Below are positions 54,630 through 60,942 of a DNA stretch of 64,000 nucleotides, piece by piece (positions within the stretch are counted from its first letter, which is position 1; every line of letters begins with the position of its first letter). Origin of the DNA: an uncultured bacterium (GTDB lineage Bacteria > Planctomycetota > GCA-002687715); NCBI GenBank assembly GCA_902826835.1, contig CADEGH010000011.1, positions 79,485-143,484 on the forward strand. The letters run 5' to 3'. Both the position numbers and the translations under genes were made by a program. Below the pieces are notes generated by a model that saw only the letters and a list, made by a program, of their open reading frames with translations, did not search any database and was not told the origin of the DNA.

Positions 54630-54992
54630 TTCGATTCCGACTTCCCAGGGGCGATACGGCAATTGAAGATTGCGAGAAAATGTAGCCTGAGCCGTGAACT
54701 CGATGAGGTGTCGCTGGCACGGTGCGCTCGCTTCTCCAATATGGTGCTTGCGAAGCGCAGGACGTTGCAACCGCTGCGGATCGGGCCTTTGACCTCCACA
54801 CTCCACGGCGGGTCGGGTGATCGGCGTTCTCGCCGATTGACGCCCCCACCGCCTTGACTCGAGACTCGCAGGTGCTCAGAACTCTGCCGAGCCGACAATT
54901 TGCGACGGCCCTGCTCTACGCATGTGGCTAGGTCCGATCGGGCGACGGGACTCGAACCAGACCGGCTTCGCTCAACGAGACGGACGCACCCA
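54630..54992. other. gene-free right end of the island
   Basis: No supported gene between the pseudokinase stop and the right repeat. The only notable element is a tRNA 3'-end-like sequence at 54937-54963 on the reverse strand. Confidence 0.4.
54937..54963 (-). other. tRNA 3'-end-like fragment
   Basis: Reverse-strand GGTTCGAGTCC is an exact T-arm/B-box consensus, followed by CGTCGCCCGA resembling a T-stem and acceptor strand. Only three of five T-stem pairs form, there is no CCA, and no 5' half is found. It is not a functional tRNA; a remnant is possible. Confidence 0.3.
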
Positions 54993-55344
54993 CGCAGGTG
55001 ATCAGACCGCTTCTTCGCCGAGGACTTCTCGGATGAAGTCGTCGACGGCGGGGTCGTCCCAGGTTTCGCGTGGCGGGATGTAGCCTTCGATGCCCTTCGT
55101 GTAGGGACAATCGGCCGGGAAGATCATCATCGGGAGGCCCTGGGCGGTGCTCGCACAATCGGGCTCGGCGCGGAATCGTTGCGGATAGACGGTGCAGGTC
55201 TTCGTGCCGCGGTCGAGGAAGCGGCAGAACTTCTTCGTGACGTAGATCACGCCGTCCATCTCGACCTTTTCCGCGCAGCACTTTCCGCAGCGACGGCAGA
55301 GCGCTTCCCAGATCTCGGGGGGCATGCGGGCGGGATCCATGGGC
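54993..55344 (-). repeat. direct repeat, right copy (YkgJ gene)
   Basis: Partner of 39849-40196, same orientation. The central part is identical as far as can be read; single-base differences appear towards both ends. The two copies bracket about 15 kb. Confidence 0.9.
55002..55340 (-). CDS. YkgJ-type cysteine-cluster protein, intact copy
   Basis: 112 residues starting MDPARMPPEIWEALC at 55340 (Met6 at 55325 is an alternative). Cys motif CRRCGKCC at 16-23, then FCRFLDRG, TCTVYPQR, AEPDC and FPADCPYTKG; about nine Cys in total are placed as in the Zn/Fe-chelating cysteine-cluster family. The encoded protein differs from the left copy by one residue near the end (GEEAV against GDEAV) and at the N-terminus. 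Probably the ancestral functional copy, as its start is in frame. Confidence 0.85.
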   Translation of the reverse strand: MDPARMPPEIWEALCRRCGKCCAEKVEMDGVIYVTKKFCRFLDRGTKTCTVYPQRFRAEPDCASTAQGLPMMIFPADCPYTKGIEGYIPPRETWDDPAVDDFIREVLGEEAV

Positions 55345-55413
55345 TGACCCTATCAGCTCACGGGGAGAAACCGGCGGTTCTTCAGGCGATGGCGGCTCGC
55401 CCCGCGGGGGACC

Positions 55414-55725
55414 TCACCAGTTGGCTCGAAGCAGCACCGCCGCAACCGAGGCCCCCGCAAGTAGGACGAGGACCCACCCCCAGAGCAAGCGCTGGCGATA
55501 GGCCCGGAGGCGAGCTTGGCGGTTGGTGCCAGGCCGTCGCTCCCGAGCTTCGGTAGGAACGGCCACTCGACTCGGCCCGCGCGAGAGGAGGTCGTGGGCA
55601 CGCCGGCACTCCTCGCATCCCCGCAGATGGTTGTGAATCGTCTGAGCGAGTTCCGGGCGGCAAAGGCCACGCTGCAACTGCTCCAGATCCGCGATATCGG
55701 CGTGCCCGGCCACTAGGCTGGTCAT
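55414..55725 (-). CDS. zf-HC2-type membrane protein, anti-sigma-like
   Basis: 103 residues. HNHLRGCEECRRAH (31-44) holds the HxxxCxxC zinc motif of ZAS/zf-HC2 anti-sigma domains, and a single membrane helix is at about 81-99 with only a few residues after it. No sigma gene is adjacent; it follows the NuoE-like gene by 60 bp at the end of the GTPase operon. It may control one of the distant ECF factors or be a structural zinc protein. Confidence 0.7.
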   Translation of the reverse strand: MTSLVAGHADIADLEQLQRGLCRPELAQTIHNHLRGCEECRRAHDLLSRGPSRVAVPTEARERRPGTNRQARLRAYRQRLLWGWVLVLLAGASVAAVLLRANW

Positions 55726-55785
55726 CCTGCGCTCCCTCCTCGATGTCGCCCCAAATCACCGCTCGGCCGAGCGGGCCAACCCTCG

Positions 55786-56316
55786 TCAGGTTCGATCTTG
55801 GGAGACCGGCACGTCCCGCGCCGCCCCCTCACGCCAGGCCCGATCATCCCGATGGACCTTCTGAATATCGGCGCAGTAGACCCGCCGCTCGATCCGCAGA
55901 CTCGGACCAAGGTCGCAGTGTCCAAGGCAGAAAACTTCGCGACCCCACGCCACGCCTTCCTCCGCGCCGAGAATTTCCCTTAGGCGTGCATGCAGCCGAT
56001 CCGCGCCGCGCATCGAGCAACTGGTGCCTCGGCAAACCGCCAAGACCTCGGGTCCCCCCTCCGCCAGTTCCTTCGCAAAGCCCAAGAGCTCCGCGGCGTC
56101 CGATCCGGAAAGTGCGAGTTCCGAGGCGATCTTGGCCAAGCAGTCCTCGTCCAGGGTGATGCGTAGGCGCATCGCCTCCAGGAGGAGAAGCAGGCTCGAG
56201 CCTCGGCCGTACCCTCCGGTCGGTCGTCGGCAGCGCTCAAGCGCCACCGAAAGCCACTCGGCAGGGGTGACCTGAGCCTCAGGTGGGTGGGGCTCCCCAG
56301 TCATCATCGGCGGCAT
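55786..56316 (-). CDS. NuoE-like thioredoxin-fold 2Fe-2S protein
   Basis: About 176 residues from ATG at 56316; later ATGs at 56307 and 56304, or a TTG at 56340, are possible. The C-terminal half has CRGTSC (Cx4C) and, about 30 residues on, CLGHC (Cx3C), the four-cysteine 2Fe-2S site of NuoE/HydC-type proteins. The N-terminal helical part (about 20-85) also fits NuoE. No other complex I or hydrogenase subunits are near; it sits inside the MglA/roadblock operon, 27 bp after a roadblock gene. A redox-sensing role in that system is conceivable but unproven. Confidence 0.8.
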   Translation of the reverse strand: MPPMMTGEPHPPEAQVTPAEWLSVALERCRRPTGGYGRGSSLLLLLEAMRLRITLDEDCLAKIASELALSGSDAAELLGFAKELAEGGPEVLAVCRGTSCSMRGADRLHARLREILGAEEGVAWGREVFCLGHCDLGPSLRIERRVYCADIQKVHRDDRAWREGAARDVPVSQDRT

Positions 56317-56343
56317 GGTATCACGCCCGACTCGGCTCAAGGC

Positions 56344-56859
56344 TCAGCGGAACAGGCTGTCCAGCCTGGCTTTGGCGTTGGCGTCGTAGTCGGCGCCGAA
56401 GTGGATGCCCTCCCCCCGGTCATTCCCCCCGTCGCTCATCTTCTGGAAGATTTCGGCCAGCTTGCGGCTGGACTCCGAGGCGTAGAGGCGAACCATGCCG
56501 ACCGTGGTCTGGTCGTCGAAAATGACGGTGAGGATGGTGCGGTCCCCGATCAGGTTGAGCTGGATGTTGTCCCGCTGTCCCTGGTGGAACATGACCGAGA
56601 ACTCCTCCTCACCCAGGAGGCGCGCCATTTCGCGGGTCGCGGCAAACGAGCCCGCCACGAGCGCGGAGATGGTGTCGGTGTCGAAAGTCCGTACGGAGCC
56701 GACTTTGGCCACCATATGCCCCTCCTTGTCGACGAGGAGCGCGCACTTTGCGCCGCTGAGCTTCAACAGCTCCTTCAGGACGGTTTCGATCGATCGCACT
56801 TCGCCTTCGTAAAAGACCAAGCGGTCGTAGCGAAGTCTGTCATTCTCTTTCATACCCAT
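56344..56859 (-). CDS. roadblock/LC7 domain protein (MglB-like)
   Basis: 171 residues. The core roadblock/LC7 fold spans about 20-120: SIETVLKELLKLSGAKCALLVDKEGHMVA, then SALVAGSFAATREMARLLGE, and LIGDRTILTVIFDDQTTVGMVRLYA. Such proteins bind small GTPases of the MglA type and act as their GTPase-activating or docking partners. The gene follows the MglA-like GTPase by 19 bp. The C-terminal tail (about 135-171) is charged and may be flexible. Confidence 0.9.
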   Translation of the reverse strand: MGMKENDRLRYDRLVFYEGEVRSIETVLKELLKLSGAKCALLVDKEGHMVAKVGSVRTFDTDTISALVAGSFAATREMARLLGEEEFSVMFHQGQRDNIQLNLIGDRTILTVIFDDQTTVGMVRLYASESSRKLAEIFQKMSDGGNDRGEGIHFGADYDANAKARLDSLFR

Positions 56860-56878
56860 GTCCTCACCACGCTGATCG

Positions 56879-57985
56879 TCAGATCAGTCCTTTGAGCCAT
56901 GCGAAGGCGACGGCGCCGACCAAAGCGGCCGCCACCATGATCCACACGAACACCTTGGGAAAGCCCGAGGGCGCCGGTCGGCGCGACGAGCTTTGAATGA
57001 TGGATGAATTCTGGAGCGCCGGCGTCGGAAGCCGGGCCGGCGGGCGCGACGGCGTCGCGTAGGCCCTCGGATCGCTGGCGATCTGGGGAGTGATGGGGGT
57101 GCGGTTCGGGAGGGTGACCGGCTTTGGAGGAGGCGCGAGCGCGACGCCCGAGGTGCCCTCCTTGCGGGGAGGTTTCGGGGTCGAAGCTTCGGTCGCCCGG
57201 ATCGGCCGAGGCCCGACCGGGGTCGAAGCGGGCGGGTGACCGGCTGAAGACAGCGAGTGCGAGCCGGTCGATTCGGGCTTGCGGATGGGCGCCGAAGGTG
57301 GCGGCGCCACGCGCACTCCGGCCACTGCCGGTTTTGTCGGTGCGGGAGTAGCGGGAGCGTCGGCCTTCGAAGCCACGGCCCGGGAGGGGGTGCGCTCCTG
57401 CGACATTCCCTTGACCTTCTCGAGCACAAGCGCGCTCAAGATCTTGAAGGTCTCGGTCACCCCTTCACCCTTGGCGGCCACCGCTTCGGGGCACGGGGCG
57501 CCGTGGCGGTTCAGGATTTTCTCCATCTCCGCCGTGGGCATCGCGTTCGGAAGGTCCCGCTTGTTGAACTGGATCACATGCGGGGTGTCGGCCATCGAGC
57601 GGCCCTGCTCTCGCAGGCACTCCTCGAGATTGTCGAGGGACTCGATGTTCTCCTCCATTTTGTCGGGAGAACTGTCGGCCACGAAGACCACGCCGTCCGC
57701 ACCGCGCAACACGAGTTTGCGCGTCGAGTTGTAGTAGACCTGTCCAGGCACCGTGTAGAGCTGGAACTTGGTCTTCATGCCTCCGACCATGCCGAGGTTC
57801 AGCGGCATGAAGTCGAAGAACAACGTGCGATCAGATTCGGTCGCGATCGACGTCAGATCGCCCTTGGCTTCCTTGGGGGCCTTTTCGTGAACAATTTCAA
57901 GATTGGTCGTCTTGCCCGAGAGCCCCGGGCCGAAGTAGACGATCTTGCAATTGATTTCTCGGAGGGCCAGATTCAGCTGCACCAT
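56879..57985 (-). CDS. MglA-like Ras-superfamily GTPase with C-terminal membrane anchor
   Basis: 368 residues. GTPase domain (1-195): P-loop GPGLSGKT (19-26), switch 2 region TVPGQVYYNSTRK (78-90), NKRD (141-144); the PGQ replaces the usual DxxG aspartate, as is typical for MglA. A Pro/Ala/Ser/Thr-rich linker (about 200-345) leads to a membrane helix at about 346-364 near the C-terminus. Standard MglA is about 195 residues and soluble, so the tail anchor is unusual. Flanked by two roadblock genes (19 and 30 bp gaps). It likely marks a membrane site for polarity or motility-like control. Confidence 0.92.
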   Translation of the reverse strand: MVQLNLALREINCKIVYFGPGLSGKTTNLEIVHEKAPKEAKGDLTSIATESDRTLFFDFMPLNLGMVGGMKTKFQLYTVPGQVYYNSTRKLVLRGADGVVFVADSSPDKMEENIESLDNLEECLREQGRSMADTPHVIQFNKRDLPNAMPTAEMEKILNRHGAPCPEAVAAKGEGVTETFKILSALVLEKVKGMSQERTPSRAVASKADAPATPAPTKPAVAGVRVAPPPSAPIRKPESTGSHSLSSAGHPPASTPVGPRPIRATEASTPKPPRKEGTSGVALAPPPKPVTLPNRTPITPQIASDPRAYATPSRPPARLPTPALQNSSIIQSSSRRPAPSGFPKVFVWIMVAAALVGAVAFAWLKGLI

Positions 57986-58015
57986 GACACTGCGTGCTCC
58001 AGTCGTCCTTGCCCA

Positions 58016-58369
58016 TCACACGGAGAGACAACCCAGGCGCCGGAGCGTCTGAGCCGCACTCTTGATCTCGATCAAACCCTGGTTGAGATCCAAGTTCCTA
58101 TCCGTCACCACCACCAGATAGGAATGCCCGAGATCGGTCACGATGATCTTCCCGCGCGAAGCTCGCAGAACGAGCTGGTCCATGCGGGGTCGCCCGCATT
58201 CGTCGAGCAGTGCCATCGTGCCGCTGAGCAGGGACGAGACGAGGGCCGCGGCGGCATCCTCGTCGAGATCGGTCTTCAGTTTGGAGACCACCACCATCCC
58301 ATCCGTGGTGGCGACCAGGCTGCCCAGGATGCCCGGCACCCGGTTGAGCGCCAATAGCACCTCATGCAT
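58016..58369 (-). CDS. roadblock/LC7 domain protein
   Basis: 117 residues from ATG at 58369, which overlaps the stop of the TPR gene by 8 bases; the long frame to 58816 overlaps that gene and is rejected. Roadblock fold: EVLLALNRVPGILGSLVATTDGMVV, DAAAALVSSLLSGTMALLDE, LVLRASRGKIIVTDLGHSYLVVVT. A stand-alone domain, typical of MglB-type regulators. It lies directly before the MglA-like gene. Confidence 0.9.
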   Translation of the reverse strand: MHEVLLALNRVPGILGSLVATTDGMVVVSKLKTDLDEDAAAALVSSLLSGTMALLDECGRPRMDQLVLRASRGKIIVTDLGHSYLVVVTDRNLDLNQGLIEIKSAAQTLRRLGCLSV

Positions 58370-59495
58370 GTCCGGATCCCCCCCTGCGTTGGCTGGTGGA
58401 AATGAAATCCCGCGCGGCGGACGCGATCGTCCCCAGGCGCGCACTGGGATCTGTTTCGACCAAAATGATCGTCGGGCCGCTGGCCGCCGCGACGACTTTT
58501 CCTTGCGCCCAGGAAAGTTCGGCTTCTTCAAAGGCGCCGATGCCCATGCGTTTCGCGGAGAGGGAGGCGGTACGGCGGAAGCCGGCGGCCAACTCCAAGA
58601 ATGCGTCCTTCGCGCCCGCCTGCACCAGGTGGCGCTGGCCTTCCTGCGCCAAGACTTCCTGCCCCTTGCGGCTGAACGCCACGCGGCGAACCCCGGCGAG
58701 GGTGGAGATGCGAACGACTTCGCGCACGGTCTGCTCCGGAAGTCCGGTGGCGACCGACTGGGTCTCCCCACCCGAAGACGGGGCATAGCGGAAGTGCGCC
58801 TCGTCGTTCTCTTCAACCTCGCGGAGGAGTTCGTGCTCCTCCTCTTTCTCGATGGGAAGACGCACCAGCGTCTTGTAGAGCTTGTCCGCCTCGGGCTGAC
58901 CGGGTTTGAGCTCCATCGAGCGGTACAGATGCAAGAGAGCCTTGCTCACCACTCCGATGTAGTAGTAGGTCTCAGCAATCGCGAAGTGGCCACTCGCATC
59001 CGCGGGGTCCGCCTCGACGGCCCGTTGGTACGCCCGCAGCGCCGCCGCACCATCCTCGGCGACGTGGTCGCGATGGAAACGCGTGATGTGAGCGCGGCCC
59101 AAGACTTTGAAGGCCGTGGGCGATTTCGGGAAGGCCTGGGTGTAGGCCTTGGCACACTCGACGGCCCGGTCGAGCTCCTCTCCCTCGAGGAAGAACTCGA
59201 CTAGAGACTCGTGAGCCTGGGCAGAAGGGCTCTGGGCGAGCGCCTTTTCGAGCTCGGCGAGGCGCTTCTTCCCCGTGCGACGCCAGAGCGACTGCACGAG
59301 GTCTTGGAGCTCCATCGACCGGGGATAGCGAGCCAGCCCCGACTTGGCCACCTTCTCCGCCGAAGCCAAGCGGCCTTGGCGTTGGAGGATGGCGCACAGC
59401 TCGATGGTGCTTCTAGGAGTGCCGTCACGTTCCGCGCGAACGCGGAGGCGGTTGGCCAAGACGGCATCGATAACGCTTCTGAGGATCCCGAGCAT
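58362..59495 (-). CDS. TPR protein with possible roadblock-like C-terminal domain
   Basis: 377 residues. TPR-like helices fill about 30-225 (AELEKALAQSPSAQAHESLV, AFKVLGRAHITRF, AALRAYQRAVEADPADASGH, ALLHLYRSMELKPGQPEA). The C-terminal part (about 260-365) alternates strands and helices in the roadblock order (VRRVAFSRKGQEVLA, DAFLELAAGFRRTASLSA, AQGKVVAAASGPTIILVETD), but similarity is weak. It is the first gene of the GTPase operon. Likely a scaffold linking the GTPase system to partner proteins. Confidence 0.75.
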   Translation of the reverse strand: MLGILRSVIDAVLANRLRVRAERDGTPRSTIELCAILQRQGRLASAEKVAKSGLARYPRSMELQDLVQSLWRRTGKKRLAELEKALAQSPSAQAHESLVEFFLEGEELDRAVECAKAYTQAFPKSPTAFKVLGRAHITRFHRDHVAEDGAAALRAYQRAVEADPADASGHFAIAETYYYIGVVSKALLHLYRSMELKPGQPEADKLYKTLVRLPIEKEEEHELLREVEENDEAHFRYAPSSGGETQSVATGLPEQTVREVVRISTLAGVRRVAFSRKGQEVLAQEGQRHLVQAGAKDAFLELAAGFRRTASLSAKRMGIGAFEEAELSWAQGKVVAAASGPTIILVETDPSARLGTIASAARDFISTSQRRGGSGHA

Positions 59496-59620
59496 GCCGG
59501 TTCCTGTCGCGACGGTAGTGCAAAAAGCGGGAGGAAGTCCGCAACCGCGGCACCTCCCCGACTTCTCGCCTTATCGGCGCGGGTTCCTCGGCGGCTTTGC
59601 TGGATTCGGCGAAGACGGGC

Positions 59621-60145
59621 TCAGCGCCCTTCGGAATTCCGAAGAAGCTCCCGGATTGCGTTGATTTCGCCGGAGGCGGGATCGATCGTCTCGAGCTCAC
59701 TGAGATCCGATTTTGTGGCTTCGTAGTCGGCCTGGCGCAGCGCGGCGCGAGCCCGGCGCGCGACACAATCGAAGCGCTCCTGCTTCGAGAGGGCCAAGGT
59801 GGCATCCGCGAGGAAGGCGGTCGTGGTCTCCCGAATCCTGGCGTGCAGGCTCGCCTCCACGTCCGGCTTCAGCTTCGCGAGGGCGAGGGAACCGACCGCG
59901 CTGAGCCGGTCCAAGTACTGCAAGCGATCCAGAGGGTGTCGCAACTTCGAAACCGGCCAGGCCAAGAGAGGATCCTTGGCGGCCGCCAAGTCCTCGGCGG
60001 TCAGCGCGGCATCGACGAGGACGAGAGCCTTCGCGAACTCGGCGCTCCGCTCCGGGCCGGCCGGTTCCATCGATGCCTTCCGGCAGGCCACGAACAACGC
60101 AAAGAATGAAAACGCGGCAATCCCGGCAACGCTCCAGTTTCTCAC
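59621..60145 (-). CDS. putative lipoprotein of unknown function
   Basis: 174 residues. The N-terminus has a hydrophobic core ending FALFVAC with Cys21, a weak lipobox. The rest is helical and Ala/Leu-rich with no recognised domain. It is 125 bp upstream of the TPR gene on the same strand and may belong to the GTPase operon. Frame choice rests on the signal sequence and a helical composition free of obvious shadow features. Confidence 0.6.
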   Translation of the reverse strand: MRNWSVAGIAAFSFFALFVACRKASMEPAGPERSAEFAKALVLVDAALTAEDLAAAKDPLLAWPVSKLRHPLDRLQYLDRLSAVGSLALAKLKPDVEASLHARIRETTTAFLADATLALSKQERFDCVARRARAALRQADYEATKSDLSELETIDPASGEINAIRELLRNSEGR

Positions 60146-60545
60146 TCAGGACGCTCCATGTAGCAGACGATACTCGGGGGGCCGACGGCGATCTCCGAAA
60201 CGGAGAGCCTCCCCCGGCACTCCCCATCTTCCCCACAGCAAACCGTTCACCAGTTCGAACTTCCGATCTTGGGGGCCACGAGTTCCGCCTCACGCTGCAC
60301 GCTTCGGCAGTCTCCAGGCTGGAAGAGGCCGAACTCGGGCCCCCCGTTTGGGGGAACCGGCGCGCCGCGCGAGCTCCCAATCAACCAAGAAGGGCGCCGC
60401 CCTGCGTGAACAGGACGGCGCCGGTGTTTCCTTGGAGAAAGTGGAATGCTGTGGAGAGGAAACACCAAGGGGCACGTACCCCCACCTCTTCGTACGGCGC
60501 GGGTTTCACCCCGGTGAGCCCCGGCAAAGAATCTTGGGGGCCACC
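60146..60545. other. gene-free interval with tandem hairpins
   Basis: No gene supported. Three consecutive stable hairpins occur: 60393-60422 (11 of 12 pairs), 60423-60466 (9-bp perfect stem) and 60469-60482 (4-bp GGGG/CCCC). A 14-base word ATCTTGGGGGCCAC appears at 60266-60279 and again at 60531-60544, ending right before the promoter at 60546. Confidence 0.5.
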
Positions 60546-60574
60546 TTGACTCCGAAGCGGACCAGCCGTATAAC
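60546..60574 (+). promoter_or_regulatory. sigma70-type promoter
   Basis: TTGACT at 60546-60551 and TATAAC at 60569-60574, separated by exactly 17 bases; each differs from the consensus at one position. A purine suitable as a start lies at 60579-60581. It is the strongest promoter match noticed in the window. Confidence 0.75.
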
Positions 60575-60580
60575 CAGTGC

Positions 60581-60810
60581 ATCCTTGAGCCGACGAGCAG
60601 GCCCTGACAGATAAGATCGCGGCTCAGGGACCGACTGAAAAACTAACCAGACAAAGACCGCTCGCGCGGTCGTGGGCGAAAATGGAAAGCGTCCGGGGTT
60701 GTGTGATGAACAACACGTAAAACTCCCTCCTTCCTCTCTACGCCTGAAATCTGTTCCTCGTTCGCTTTCCTCAATTCGACAGGCCTCCACCTTGGTGGGG
60801 GCCTTTTTTT
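60581..60810 (+). ncRNA. candidate non-coding RNA of about 230 nt
   Basis: Bounded by the promoter at 60546-60574 and the terminator at 60782-60810. Only short, unconvincing frames lie inside. Internal pairing potential: TGAGCCG (near 60585) with CGGCTCA (near 60632), GACCGC/GCGGTC around 60656-60671, and GTTGT/ACAAC around 60697-60713. It ends about 130 bases before the SurA-like gene, so it could be a stand-alone RNA or a terminated leader of that operon. It does not show recognisable RNase P, tmRNA or SRP signatures. Confidence 0.6.
60782..60810 (+). terminator. intrinsic terminator
   Basis: GGCCTCCACC (60782-60791) pairs with GGTGGGGGCC (60794-60803) with one G-T pair, followed by seven T residues. 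It ends a forward transcript that contains no gene. Confidence 0.85.
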
Positions 60811-60942
60811 GTCGAGCGGGGAGCCTCGGCCCGGGCCCGCCGTTCTTGAACAGGTCCGCTCGCCTCGTAGGATTCCCGTCTTCTTAGTCTTTGCGCTGCA
60901 ATCATTTATGTGCAGCCTTCCGCTCCCCGGAGGGGATCGTCG

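Noticed and set aside
54937..54963. complete tRNA gene
   Set aside because: No 5' half, anticodon arm or acceptor partner found; the T-stem pairs poorly.
60393..60422. hairpin as an intrinsic terminator
   Set aside because: Strong stem but no T-run on either side, so it was kept only as structured sequence.
60581..60810. RNase P, tmRNA or SRP RNA
   Set aside because: The GGAAAG...TCCGGG stretch recalls RNase P, but the ACAGAACCCGG-type region is missing, the length is too short, and no tag frame or SRP domain IV loop is visible.
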